Source: Mesorhizobium sp. WSM4311 (GTDB lineage Bacteria > Pseudomonadota > Alphaproteobacteria > Rhizobiales > Rhizobiaceae). From it: DNA of 64,000 nucleotides. Where the stretch lies: the NCBI RefSeq assembly GCF_002295115.1, contig NZ_NSFV01000002.1, positions 310,001 through 374,000 on the forward strand, given 5' to 3'. The notes below the pieces were generated by a model. It did not search any database. It was not told the DNA's origin and saw only the letters and a program-made list of their open reading frames with translations. Shown piece after piece: positions 25,616-34,560 of this stretch; the stretch's first letter is position 1; every line of letters begins with the position of its first letter. Position numbers and translations under genes: made by a program.

Positions 25616-26035
25616 GCTTGTTCTCCTTCAAGCTGTGACGGTTATCGGTCGTTCCCTTCTTGCGGCTTTTCTTGATTGTGTTGGAAAGGCGGTTCGCTGC
25701 GCAAGGCCGTCGGCGCCAAAATTGTCGCCCTGGCTTGGCCAGCGCAGGCAAGATGGTGCTCAATTCTCGTGATGATGGAATATGGCGTCCGCGTCATGGC
25801 TGCCGACGGACCGCTGGTGGAGCGACCATCCGCGGATCAATTGCCAGTCTTGCGGCGCCCTGCAAGGTGCAAGCCATCAAGGTCCCATGATCTCGGCTGT
25901 CGGCATGGCAAGCCCCATCTCGCCAAGCCCTTTCATGGGATGAAATTATATATACCAACGTTCATCTTACGCAACGACTAACGCTTCGCAGATGCACAAA
26001 TTGAGACTGCAGGCGAAGTTCGGCGAGATGCGGCC
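25616..26035. other. Noncoding region between tmoX and the SDR gene
   Basis: These 420 bp carry no convincing gene on either strand. The only clear signal is the minus-strand promoter-like pair at 25945-25974. Between it and tmoX I see no strong terminator or recognisable riboswitch; the bases next to tmoX contain its AAGGAG ribosome site. Confidence 0.6.
25945..25974 (-). promoter_or_regulatory. Probable sigma-70-type promoter for tmoX
   Basis: On the minus strand TTGCGT (25974-25969) and TATAAT (25950-25945) are separated by 18 bp. GATGAA and TTCATC arms flank the -10 region. Transcription from here would reach tmoX after a leader of about 320 nt. Confidence 0.4.
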
Positions 26036-26800
26036 CTACCAGCAGACGTAGCCGCCATCGACGATCAGGTCGAGGCCGGTGACGAAGCTCGACGCGCGGC
26101 TGGCCAGGAACACCGTCGGCCCGACCATTTCCTCAGGCGCTGCCATGCGTCCCATCGGCGTGTCGCGCTTGAAGATCTTGATCTCCTCCGCCACTTCCGG
26201 CCGCTTGTTCATCGGTGTCAGCGTATAGCCGGGGCTGATGACATTGACGCGCAAGCCCCGGTCCGCCCATTCCATTGCAAGGCTCTTCGACATGTGGATG
26301 ACGGCGGCTTTCGACGAATTGTAGTGCGCCTGCGTCAATCCCCGATTGACGATGGTGCCGGACATCGAGGCGATGTTGATGATCGAGCCTTTGCGGCGCG
26401 CCAGCATCTTGCGGGCTTCGGCCTGGCAGGACAGGAAAACGCCGGCGACGTTGACCTCGTGCACCTTCTGCCACTTATCGAGCGACAAGGTCTCGGCCGG
26501 TTCCGAACCGGCGATGCCGGCATTGTTGACGGCAACGGTCAATGCACCGAGTTCGACCTCGACGCGATCGATTGCCGCCGCCAGATCGCTCTCCGAAGTG
26601 ACCGTGCCGGTCAGCACCAAAGCCTTGCGCCCGAGTGCCGTGATTTGGTGCGCGGTTTCTTCCAGCCCGCCTTTCGATGCATGACCGAAACACGCGACGT
26701 TGGCTCCTGCCTCGGCCAATCCAATTGCGATTGCCTGGCCAATGCCGCTGCCGGCACCGGTAACCAGCGCGACATCGCCGTCCAGCTTGAAAAGATCCAT
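26036..26800 (-). CDS. SDR-family NAD(P)-dependent oxidoreductase
   Basis: A 254-residue classical short-chain dehydrogenase. The cofactor motif TGAGSGIG lies near residue 15, NNAG near 92 and the catalytic set S-Y-x-x-x-K is visible (IASMSG, then HYNSSKAA). The C-terminal DGGYVCW matches sugar-alcohol or gluconate dehydrogenase-like members. GGGAGG precedes the ATG. It stands alone between the TMAO transporter and the DUF427 gene, so the substrate is unknown. Confidence 0.82.
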   Translation of the reverse strand: MDLFKLDGDVALVTGAGSGIGQAIAIGLAEAGANVACFGHASKGGLEETAHQITALGRKALVLTGTVTSESDLAAAIDRVEVELGALTVAVNNAGIAGSEPAETLSLDKWQKVHEVNVAGVFLSCQAEARKMLARRKGSIINIASMSGTIVNRGLTQAHYNSSKAAVIHMSKSLAMEWADRGLRVNVISPGYTLTPMNKRPEVAEEIKIFKRDTPMGRMAAPEEMVGPTVFLASRASSFVTGLDLIVDGGYVCW

Positions 26801-26887
26801 CGATAGCCCTCCCGTTTCAGGGAAGGTATGCGCTGCGCCATGTTTCGATCAAGCGCTCAATGCGCAAGCCGGCAGGGGCAGCGATGC

Positions 26888-27757
26888 CTAGAAATAGCCG
26901 TCCGACGCAGCGGTGGCTTCCTTCGGGATCTCGACGCCGTCGACCAGGATCTTGTCGACCAGTTCGTGGTGGAAGCAGACCAGTCCCTTGATGCGCTCGG
27001 CCTCATGCACCGGCTCGGGATAGTACCAGACGAGATTCTCGTGCCGCTTCTTGGGCGTCGTCACGTGATAGTAGTTGGAGATGCCCTTGTAGGGGCAGCG
27101 CGAAATGTAGCGGCTGGGCGCGAACATATCGAGCCGCGTGTCCGAGATCGGCAGATAGTGGCGCACCGGATGGCCGGTTTCGAACAGGAACATGCCGCGG
27201 CGTGAATCGGCGACCTGTTCGCCGTCTAGGATGACCTGCACCCGTCGCGAGGAGGGCAGGCAGTCGACCCGGCGGAACGGATCGCGGGCGTGGACGAAGA
27301 TCTCTTCGTCTTCCTCATACCAGTGCGTCATCTTGGGCCAATAGAAGGACATGTGGTCCGAAAGCAGGGGCGATCCCTTGACCGGATCCAGATAACGCCA
27401 GGCGGCATCCTCGACCAGCGTGATGCCGGTGTTCAGCGAATAATGCGTGGCGACGCCCTTGAACGGGCTCTCTGTCGTCGTCCTGCTCGGCAGCAGGAAC
27501 TCCTCGCGCACGTCACTCACCGGAAAGTAGTAAACCGGCAGATGATCGGATTCGTAGAGCACCAGCGCCTTGGTCGTATCGGCGACGATCATCGATCCCA
27601 CCTGCACACGCAGCCGCTTCTGCATCGGCATGGTGAAGGCGACATAGCCCGGCTCGAACTCATACTGCACGATATTGTCGAGCAAGGGGAAATGCGGTCC
27701 GCGACCGCGCAAATGAGGCTTGCGAATGATAGTCTCCCGTTTCTTGTCTTTTGTCAT
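26888..27757 (-). CDS. Protein with two tandem DUF427 domains
   Basis: A 289-residue protein with two similar DUF427 modules. The first contains RVQVGSMIVADTTKALVLYESDHLPVYYFP...SPFKGVATHYSL and the second RVQVILDGEQVADSRRGMFLFETGHPVRHYLP...CPYKGISNYYHV. DUF427 proteins are small beta folds of unknown function, common in rhizobia and actinobacteria. The ATG at 27757 is chosen because the family starts near this point; an ATG 11 codons upstream also lacks a ribosome site. No operon partner is evident. Confidence 0.75.
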   Translation of the reverse strand: MTKDKKRETIIRKPHLRGRGPHFPLLDNIVQYEFEPGYVAFTMPMQKRLRVQVGSMIVADTTKALVLYESDHLPVYYFPVSDVREEFLLPSRTTTESPFKGVATHYSLNTGITLVEDAAWRYLDPVKGSPLLSDHMSFYWPKMTHWYEEDEEIFVHARDPFRRVDCLPSSRRVQVILDGEQVADSRRGMFLFETGHPVRHYLPISDTRLDMFAPSRYISRCPYKGISNYYHVTTPKKRHENLVWYYPEPVHEAERIKGLVCFHHELVDKILVDGVEIPKEATAASDGYF

Positions 27758-27931
27758 CGAGCGTTGGCGCACAGCGAGATGAACCTGCATTGAGCCATGG
27801 TGCCGCTGAGGGTTTCCGGACGGCGGGTTTTCCGTGCATCGAGCCGCTCGAACGATGGCCCCCCATCGCTCTTCGCAGCCTTGCCAGCGGATAGCCTCGC
27901 CGCCCGAAAGCGGAATTGTCCAATCCAGTCT

Positions 27932-29587
27932 CTATCCCAGCGACACGCGATCGAGCAGCAGGCCGGCGGCGATCGGCGGCAGGCCGCTGACATTCTTGCG
28001 CACCGGCACCAGCAGATCCGGGAAATAGCTGAAAATGACCGGCGTCTCGTCGAGCAGCAGCTTCTGGATGTCGGAGGCCGCCGCGCGCTGTGCGCCGATA
28101 TCGAGTGCCTTGAGGTAGGAGGCGACCATGCCGTCATAGGCAGTGTTTTTGAAATGCGCCGCGTTCCACGGGCCATCGCCGACCAGCGGGCTCTTGAGGA
28201 AGACGTTCGGCACACTGCGATGGGCGTAGTCGGTGATCCCCAACGGGCTGTCCAGCCAGTCCGACTGGCCGAACACCGCCTTGCCGTAATATTTGTCCTG
28301 GTCCTCGATGTTGAGCGCGATGCGGGCACCGATCTCCTTGGCGAAATTCTGGAACAGCTGCGCGTAGCCTGGAATGTCGGAATAGCGCAGCGTCGTCAGG
28401 GTGATGTCGAAGCCCCTGGCGAGGCCGGCCGCCTCCATCAGCTGCTTCGCCTTGGCGATGTCCTTGACGCGCTGCGGCACGGACTTGTCGGTCGCGGGGA
28501 AGGCCGGCGCGAACGGGCTGTCATTGCCGGTGGCCGCCATGCCGCGGCACAGGCCATCGACAAGCTTGGAGCGGTCGATGCTGAGCGCCAGCGCCTGGCG
28601 CACGCGCTTGTCGGTGAAGGGACCGGTGTCGCAGCGCATGTGCAGCTGGCGATGCGCGGTCGAGGCGACACGCAGCACCGTGATGTCGGGGCTGTTCAGC
28701 ACCACCTGGCTGACGTCGAGCGGCACGGCGTCGAGGACGTCGACCTCGCCGGCCTGCAGCGCCAGGATGCGCGGCTGCACGTCGCCGTAGAATTTGAACT
28801 CGAGCCGGTCAGGCAGCGCCTTGTCGCCCCAATAGTCGGGGTTGCGCACGAAGGTCGCGCCGACCTTCGGCGTATAGCTCTCCAGCCGGAACGGCCCGGT
28901 GCCCTCAAAGGTCTTTTCGTAATCGCCCTTGTAGCTCACCGGCAGGATGACGGCGTTGTAATTGTCGATCGACACCGAATAGGGAAAGCTGCCGTTCGGC
29001 GCGTCGAGATGGAAGGCGACGGTGTGGTCGTCAACTTTCTGCGTGCCGCCCTTCGACAGCAGGCCCTTGAATACCGAAAGCGCGTTCGAGGCGCCGTTGG
29101 GATCGGCGAGGCGGTCGAAGGTCGCCACCACGTCGTCGGCTTTGAAGTCCTCGCCATTGTGGAATTTCACGCCCTTGCGCAGCTTGAAGGTCCACACACT
29201 GCCGTCCGCGTTCGGCGACCAGCTTTCCGCCAGCACCGGCTTCAAGGTGAGATCCGGCTGCGTGATGCAAAGGAATTCGGCGGTCTGGAAAACCAGCTGG
29301 TAGCTGCCGCTGTCATAGTAGGTGACCGGGTCGATGGCGCCGCCCGGTGTCGCCACGCCCGCGCGCACCGTGCCGCCCGGCTTGCCCTCGGCGCGGACTT
29401 GTTGCGTGCCGAGGCCGGCGGCCGCGAGAAGGCTGCCCAGGAACGGCAGGGAAAGGCCGAGCACGCTGCCGTGGCGCAGGAAATCGCGGCGGTCGAGCCT
29501 ACCGGCCAGCAAGTCGTCAACAGCGGAATTTTCGATTGCCGTCAGGTTCTTGCGAGCGGCGTCGATCGTCATGAAATGCCTTGGCAT
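27932..29587 (-). CDS. Family-5 ABC substrate-binding protein with Tat-type leader (paralogue 1)
   Basis: A 551-residue extracellular solute-binding protein of the peptide/nickel (DppA-like) family. The leader contains LDRRDFLRHGSVLGLSLPFLG, a twin-arginine-style signal. The core has WTFKLRKGVKFHNGEDFKADDV and GTGPFRLESYTPKVGATFVRNPDYWG. It is clearly paralogous to the protein at 34561-36225. It lacks adjacent permeases and is divergent from a LysR regulator. The ATG at 29587 is favoured by GAGGAA upstream; ATGs at 29623 and 29572 are alternatives. Confidence 0.85.
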   Translation of the reverse strand: MPRHFMTIDAARKNLTAIENSAVDDLLAGRLDRRDFLRHGSVLGLSLPFLGSLLAAAGLGTQQVRAEGKPGGTVRAGVATPGGAIDPVTYYDSGSYQLVFQTAEFLCITQPDLTLKPVLAESWSPNADGSVWTFKLRKGVKFHNGEDFKADDVVATFDRLADPNGASNALSVFKGLLSKGGTQKVDDHTVAFHLDAPNGSFPYSVSIDNYNAVILPVSYKGDYEKTFEGTGPFRLESYTPKVGATFVRNPDYWGDKALPDRLEFKFYGDVQPRILALQAGEVDVLDAVPLDVSQVVLNSPDITVLRVASTAHRQLHMRCDTGPFTDKRVRQALALSIDRSKLVDGLCRGMAATGNDSPFAPAFPATDKSVPQRVKDIAKAKQLMEAAGLARGFDITLTTLRYSDIPGYAQLFQNFAKEIGARIALNIEDQDKYYGKAVFGQSDWLDSPLGITDYAHRSVPNVFLKSPLVGDGPWNAAHFKNTAYDGMVASYLKALDIGAQRAAASDIQKLLLDETPVIFSYFPDLLVPVRKNVSGLPPIAAGLLLDRVSLG

Positions 29588-29672
29588 GGCTGCATTCCTC
29601 GCTTGCTCTTCGGGGTCGGCCATTTAGGTCATTCTTGACCGCGACCGGAAAGCGATATTTTTTGATAGGGTC

Positions 29673-29689
29673 CATCGAAATTCTCGATG
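29673..29689. promoter_or_regulatory. LysR-type operator between paralogue 1 and the LysR gene
   Basis: CATCGA-AATTC-TCGATG is a perfect 6-bp dyad with a 5-bp spacer and contains the T-N11-A core expected for LysR-type regulators. It ends 13 bp upstream of the LysR start and lies between two divergent genes, the standard position for control of both. Confidence 0.6.
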
Positions 29690-29702
29690 CAAGGTGTAAG
29701 CC

Positions 29703-30605
29703 ATGGATACCGAGAACCTGCGCAGTTTCCTGGAGGTCGCCGAACATGGCAGCTTCACCGTCGCCGCCAGCCGGCTCAACCTTGCGCAGTCCACTGTCAG
29801 CGCGCGGATCAGGGGGTTGGAGGAACAGTTGGGGCGCCGGCTTTTCGACCGCGACCGCGACGGCGTCACGCTGACGCCGGCCGGCCGGCAATTCCTGCCG
29901 CACGCCTCTTCCATCACCCGCACCTGGGAGCAATCGAGGCAGGACATCGCCGTTCCCGACGGCTATGACAGCCTGCTGCGGCTGACCGCTCCCGCCTATC
30001 TGTGGGAGCGCATCACCTCGCCATGGGTCGAGTGGATGCGGGCCAGGCGGCCGAACGTGGCCCTTCGGCTCGAAGGCAGTTTTCCGGATCTGGCCATCGA
30101 CCAGCTGGCGGAAGGCCTGCTCGACATCTGCATCCTCTATCTGCCGCGCCCGCATCCGGGCATCGTTTATGAGACGCTGGCCGTGGATCAGGTCGTGCTC
30201 GTCCAGCATGCGGCGCAGACCAAGCCGTGGACTGAAAACTACATACTGATGGACTGGGGGCTCGAATTCCGCATCGAACACGACCGCGCCTTTGCCGGCA
30301 TGGTCAAGCCGGCGATTTCCGCCGGCCTGGTCTTCATCGGCCTGCAGCATGTGCTGTCGCGTCAAGCGGCGGCCTATCTGCCGCTCAGCGCCGTCAGCGG
30401 CCATATCGAGCGCGGCGAGATGCGGCGTATCGACAACACACCGGTGTTTCAGCGGCCGATCTATCTCGCCTATCCATCGAATCCCGTCTCGTCGGATGTT
30501 CTGGATGTCGCGCTGACGGGCTTGCGCTCGCTGGCCAGGGACTGGACCAGCGAACAGGGTTTTTCGGAAGGCGACCGTTCCCTGGGCATGGCCGGCCTGA
30601 GCTAA
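29703..30605 (+). CDS. LysR-family transcriptional regulator
   Basis: A 300-residue regulator. The N-terminal winged helix is MDTENLRSFLEVAEHGSFTVAASRLNLAQSTVSARIRGLEEQLGRRLFDRDRDG, followed by a LysR substrate-binding domain. It is divergent from a family-5 binding protein and is likely to control it and perhaps the Dpp-type importer nearby. The effector-binding half shows no feature that names a ligand. Confidence 0.85.
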   Translation: MDTENLRSFLEVAEHGSFTVAASRLNLAQSTVSARIRGLEEQLGRRLFDRDRDGVTLTPAGRQFLPHASSITRTWEQSRQDIAVPDGYDSLLRLTAPAYLWERITSPWVEWMRARRPNVALRLEGSFPDLAIDQLAEGLLDICILYLPRPHPGIVYETLAVDQVVLVQHAAQTKPWTENYILMDWGLEFRIEHDRAFAGMVKPAISAGLVFIGLQHVLSRQAAAYLPLSAVSGHIERGEMRRIDNTPVFQRPIYLAYPSNPVSSDVLDVALTGLRSLARDWTSEQGFSEGDRSLGMAGLS

Positions 30606-30634
30606 CCGGCCGGCGATGCCTTGCTATGCCGGTT
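30604..30634. terminator. Possible bidirectional hairpin between convergent genes
   Basis: AACCGGC (30604-30610) and GCCGGTT (30628-30634) are perfect 7-bp arms. They span the gap between the convergent LysR gene and the ABC ATPase gene. There is no T-run, so intrinsic termination would be weak. Confidence 0.35.
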
Positions 30635-32666
30635 CAGTCACGGCTGCCTTCTGCAGCCTGGCAAGTTCCGGGTAGGGGATGTGGCAGCGGATCGAGTGGC
30701 CGGGCTGTGCCTCGGCCAGCGGCGGCTCCTGCTGCTCGCAGATCGGACCGATCTTGCGCGGGCAGCGCGTGTGGAAGACGCAACCCGGGGGCGGGTTGGT
30801 GGCGCTCGGGATCTCGCCGTCGAGCCGGATGCGCGCCGTCTCGGTCTGGTCGAGCTTGGGCACCGCCGACAGCAGCGCCTCGGTATAGGGATGATGCGGC
30901 CCGGAGAAGACTTCCTCCGATGGGCCGATCTCCATGATGCGGCCGAGATAGAGCACGGCGATCTTGTCGGAGAGGTAACGCACCACGCCAAGGTCGTGCG
31001 AAATGAAGATGTAGCTGACGTCTTCCTTGGATTGCAGGTCGGCGAGCAGGTTGAGGATCGCCGCCTGGACGGAGACGTCGAGCGCGGAGGTCGGCTCGTC
31101 GCAGACGACGATACGCGGATCACCGGCGAAGGCGCGCGCAATGGCGACGCGCTGCTTGAGGCCGCCTGACAGCTGGCGCGGCTTGACGGCGAGATGCCGG
31201 TCGGTGAGGCGCACCGAGCGGACGAGGTCGTCGAGGCGCGCCTCCTGGGCCTTGCCGGAGAGGCCGGCCAGCCGCTTCAAGGCACGGCCGAGAATGTGGC
31301 GGATTGAATGCGAGCGGTTGAGCGCGGAGTCCGGGTTCTGGAAGACGATCTGCATCGCCTTGACCTGGTCGTCGCCACGGTTCTCCAGCTTCGGCGCCAG
31401 CGCCTTGCCCTCGAGTTCGATGGTACCGCCGTCATCGGGCGGCACAAGGCCGAGCAGCAGCCTGGCGAAGGTGGTCTTGCCGCTGCCGGATTCGCCGACC
31501 AGCCCCAGCGTCTCGCCGGGCCTTAGATCGAGCGAGACATCCTTGACGGCGCGCAAGGGATGGCCGTGGCTGGCATAGGTCTTGTTCAGCCCGGCGACGC
31601 GCAGCACCGGTGCGGTTGTCGGCTTGGGCGCTGTCGCAACATCGCTCGGTGTGGCGCGCGGCAGGGCTTGCGCCTTGTCGTGGTGAAAGCAGCGCGACAG
31701 CCGCTTGCCGCGCTCGTCACTCAGATCATAGAGCGGCGGCAATTCGGTGCGGCAGCGATTGTCGGCGAGCGCACAGCGGTCGGCAAAGGCACAGCCCTTG
31801 ATGTCGGCGCCTATGCCCGGCAGGAAGCCCGGAATGGTGTCGAGCCGGCCCTGGTCCTTGCGCTGGCCGCCGCGTGGCAGGCAGCGCAGGAGCGCGACCG
31901 TATAGGGATGGCGCGGATCGTTGAAGACGACATCCGTCGGCCCTTCCTCGACCAGCATGCCGGCATAGAGCACGCCGACGCGGTCGCACATGTTGGAGAC
32001 GACGGCGAGGTTGTGGCTGATGAACAGGATCGAGGCCGACAGCTCTTGCCTGAGCTGCGCGATGAGGTCGAGCACCTCGGCCTCGACCGTCGCGTCGAGG
32101 CCGGTGGTCGGTTCGTCGAGGATCAGCATCGAGGGATCGTTGGCCAGCGCCATGGCGATCGCCACCCGCTGCTGCATGCCGCCGGAGAGCTGGTGCGGAT
32201 AGCGCTGCATGACGCTTGGCGGATCGGAGATACGCACGCGGTTGAGCATGGCGATGGCGCGGTCAGTCGCTGCCTGTCCCGTGATCCCGCCAAGCTCGAA
32301 GATCTCGGTCAGTTGCCGGCCGATGCGGATCGACGGGTTCAGCGCCTTGCCGGGATCCTGATAGACCATCGAGACGCTTTCGGCGCGGGCGCGCCGCAAG
32401 GCCTCGGCATCGAGCTTCATGACGTCATGACCGTCGAGCGAGATCGCGCCGCCCGATATCGAGCCGTTTCTTGGCAAATAGCGCACGACGGTGAGCGCCA
32501 CGGTGGATTTGCCGCAGCCGGACTCGCCGACCAGCCCATAGGCCTCGCCTTGCCTGATGTTGAGGCTGAGATTGCGCAGCACGGCGCGGTTGCGCCCGGC
32601 CACCCGGTAGGCGACCGACAGATCGTGCAGCTCGAGGGCGTTTTCAGCCTTTGAGGAGTTAGTCAT
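30624..32666 (-). CDS. Dpp/Opp-type ABC transporter ATPase, two fused nucleotide-binding domains
   Basis: A 680-residue fusion of DppD-like and DppF-like ATPases. Walker A motifs are GESGCGKST and GESGSGKTT; the signatures are LSGGMQQRVAIA and LSGGLKQRVAIA. Each half ends with the oligopeptide-transporter Cys cluster (CAFADRCALADNRC and CVFHTRCPRKIGPIC), which often binds a [4Fe-4S] cluster. The ATG at 32666 overlaps the permease stop by 8 bp. It powers the two permeases encoded upstream. Confidence 0.88.
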   Translation of the reverse strand: MTNSSKAENALELHDLSVAYRVAGRNRAVLRNLSLNIRQGEAYGLVGESGCGKSTVALTVVRYLPRNGSISGGAISLDGHDVMKLDAEALRRARAESVSMVYQDPGKALNPSIRIGRQLTEIFELGGITGQAATDRAIAMLNRVRISDPPSVMQRYPHQLSGGMQQRVAIAMALANDPSMLILDEPTTGLDATVEAEVLDLIAQLRQELSASILFISHNLAVVSNMCDRVGVLYAGMLVEEGPTDVVFNDPRHPYTVALLRCLPRGGQRKDQGRLDTIPGFLPGIGADIKGCAFADRCALADNRCRTELPPLYDLSDERGKRLSRCFHHDKAQALPRATPSDVATAPKPTTAPVLRVAGLNKTYASHGHPLRAVKDVSLDLRPGETLGLVGESGSGKTTFARLLLGLVPPDDGGTIELEGKALAPKLENRGDDQVKAMQIVFQNPDSALNRSHSIRHILGRALKRLAGLSGKAQEARLDDLVRSVRLTDRHLAVKPRQLSGGLKQRVAIARAFAGDPRIVVCDEPTSALDVSVQAAILNLLADLQSKEDVSYIFISHDLGVVRYLSDKIAVLYLGRIMEIGPSEEVFSGPHHPYTEALLSAVPKLDQTETARIRLDGEIPSATNPPPGCVFHTRCPRKIGPICEQQEPPLAEAQPGHSIRCHIPYPELARLQKAAVTEPA

Positions 32667-33537
32667 TGAGCGCTCCATGAACGCCGTCGGCCACAAGGTT
32701 GACACCGATCACCAGCGAGGCGATGGCGAGTGCGTCGAACAGCACCGTCCACCAGAAGCCGCCGCCGATCATGCCGTAATTGCTGGAGATCGACAGCCCC
32801 CAGTCGGGCGAGGGCGGCTGGATGCCAAAACCCATGAAGGAGAGCGTGGCGACCGCGAAAATGGCGTAGCCCAGCCGCACGGTGGTCTCGACCAGGATCG
32901 GCGGGATGACATTGGGCAGGATCTCGACGAACATCGTGTGGAAGGCGCTCTCGTGCCTCAACTGCGCGGCGGCGATATAATCGAGTTCGCGCTCGGCCAG
33001 CACCGCCGAGCGCACGGTGCGCGCAATGATCGGCGCGAAGCTCAAGCCGATGACGACGATGACGGTGGCCTTGGACGTGCCGAGCGCGACGATGGCGAGC
33101 AGCGCGACAATGACCACGGGGATGGCCATGAAGGCTTCCAGGATGCGGCTGACGACATCGTCGACGATGCCGCGGAAATAGCCGGTGAGCAGGCCGAGTG
33201 CCGTGCCGGCGATCGTCGCCAGCAAGGTCGCCAGCGGGGCGACCGTGAGGATGTCGCGCGAGCCGACGATGACGCGCGAGAAGACGTCGCGGCCGATCTG
33301 GTCGGTGCCGAACCAGTGTTCGGACGACGGCGGCGCCAGCGCGTTGATGATGTCGTCGGCAAGCGGGTCGTAGGGCGCGAAGTGCTCGCCGAACAGCGCG
33401 CAGGCGACCCAGAACAGCACGATGGCAAGACCGACAAGGAAGGTTCGCGAGCGCATGAGCGAGAAGAAGACTTCCGCCATGGGGCTGCGCCGGCGCGTGT
33501 CGTCTTGCGGGGAAGAGGTGGTCTGGACGGCGCTCAT
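32659..33537 (-). CDS. Dpp/Opp-type ABC permease (DppC-like)
   Basis: A 292-residue permease. The N-terminus has one helix, then the DppC-family segment PYDPLADDIINALAPPSSEHWFGTDQIGRDVFSRVIVGSR. The EAA loop follows (AAQLRHESAFHTMFVEILPNVIPPI). The start overlaps the DppB-like gene as ATGA. The open frame extends upstream, but that part is antisense-like noise over the DppB gene. It forms the channel with the DppB-like protein. Confidence 0.88.
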   Translation of the reverse strand: MSAVQTTSSPQDDTRRRSPMAEVFFSLMRSRTFLVGLAIVLFWVACALFGEHFAPYDPLADDIINALAPPSSEHWFGTDQIGRDVFSRVIVGSRDILTVAPLATLLATIAGTALGLLTGYFRGIVDDVVSRILEAFMAIPVVIVALLAIVALGTSKATVIVVIGLSFAPIIARTVRSAVLAERELDYIAAAQLRHESAFHTMFVEILPNVIPPILVETTVRLGYAIFAVATLSFMGFGIQPPSPDWGLSISSNYGMIGGGFWWTVLFDALAIASLVIGVNLVADGVHGALND

Positions 33538-34487
33538 TGGTCTGACCCCAGCCGGATGCGTGGATTGAGCACGGAATAGAGGAAGTCGGCGATCAATGTC
33601 GCCACCGCATAGACGATGCCGATGGTGAGGATGCCGGATTCCAGCATCGGGAAATCCTTGCCGCGCGCGGCGGTGAAAATCAGCGAGCCGATGCCCTGGT
33701 AGCGGAACAGCGTCTCGATCACCACCAGGCCGCCGATGAGATAGCCGGTCTGGGTGGCGATGACGGTGATGGTCGGCAGCAGCGCATTGCGCAGCACATG
33801 CCGCCAGATCACCGTGCGCCAGGGCAGGCCCTTGAGCACGGCCGTTCGCGTATAGTCGGAATCGAGCGCCTCGATCATGCCGGAGCGCGCCATGCGCGCG
33901 ATATAGCCGAACAGGACCAGGAACAGCGGCAGCGACGGCAGGATCAGATAGTGGAGCTGGGTGAAGAAGCCGGCGTTCTTCGGCCATGCCGCCGAGATCG
34001 GCAGCCAGCGCAGCCACACGCCGAAGATCAGGATCAGGATGATGCCGGTTACGAACTCCGGCAGCACCGTCACCGACAGACCGCCCAGGCTGATGATGCG
34101 GTCGAGCGGGCGGTTGAGGTTGAGTGCCGCCACCACCCCGCCCAGAATGCCGATCGGCACCACCAGGACGAAGGCGACCGCGGCCAGCTTCATCGAATTG
34201 CCCAAGGCATCGATGACGAACGGCGCCACCGGCGAGCGGAAGATGTAGGACGTGCCCATGTCGCCCCGGATAAAATTCCAGATCCAGGTCGCATATTGGG
34301 TGAGCAGCGGCCGATCGACGCCCAGCGTATGATTGAGCGCATCGACCGCGCGCTGGTCGGCAAACGGCCCCAGGATCGCGCGCCCGACATTGCCGGGCAG
34401 CACCTGGCCGCCCAGGAACACCATGATGCTGAGCAGGAACAATGTAACCAGCGACAGCGACACACGCCGTGCAAAGAAGGAGAGAAT
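33534..34487 (-). CDS. Dpp/Opp-type ABC permease (DppB-like), possible ATT start
   Basis: About 317 residues, DppB family (RPLLTQYATWIWNFIRGDMGTS, EAA loop TRTAVLKGLPWRTVIWRHVLRNALLPT). The first normal start is GTG at 34463, which would begin inside the first membrane helix and drop the FARR basic stretch that precedes it in this family. An AAGGAG site at 34501-34496 is ideally placed (8 bases) before an in-frame ATT at 34487-34485, giving xLSFFARRVSLSLVTLF. I therefore favour the rare ATT start; GTG at 34463 is the fallback. Confidence 0.8.
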   Translation of the reverse strand: MLSFFARRVSLSLVTLFLLSIMVFLGGQVLPGNVGRAILGPFADQRAVDALNHTLGVDRPLLTQYATWIWNFIRGDMGTSYIFRSPVAPFVIDALGNSMKLAAVAFVLVVPIGILGGVVAALNLNRPLDRIISLGGLSVTVLPEFVTGIILILIFGVWLRWLPISAAWPKNAGFFTQLHYLILPSLPLFLVLFGYIARMARSGMIEALDSDYTRTAVLKGLPWRTVIWRHVLRNALLPTITVIATQTGYLIGGLVVIETLFRYQGIGSLIFTAARGKDFPMLESGILTIGIVYAVATLIADFLYSVLNPRIRLGSDQ

Positions 34488-34505
34488 GGCTAAGACTCCT
34501 TGTGG

Positions 34506-34531
34506 AGCCAGCCCCCGCGCGGGAGCTGGCT
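34506..34531 (-). terminator. Intercistronic hairpin between binding protein and permease genes
   Basis: AGCCAGC (34506-34512) pairs with GCTGGCT (34525-34531), and the enclosed CCCGCGCGGG extends the stem. No T-run follows, so an mRNA-stability or partial-attenuation role that lets the binding-protein gene be expressed above the permeases is more likely than full termination. Confidence 0.6.
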
Positions 34532-34560
34532 GTTAGAGGATTGGCTTTCCCTTTTTCGTT

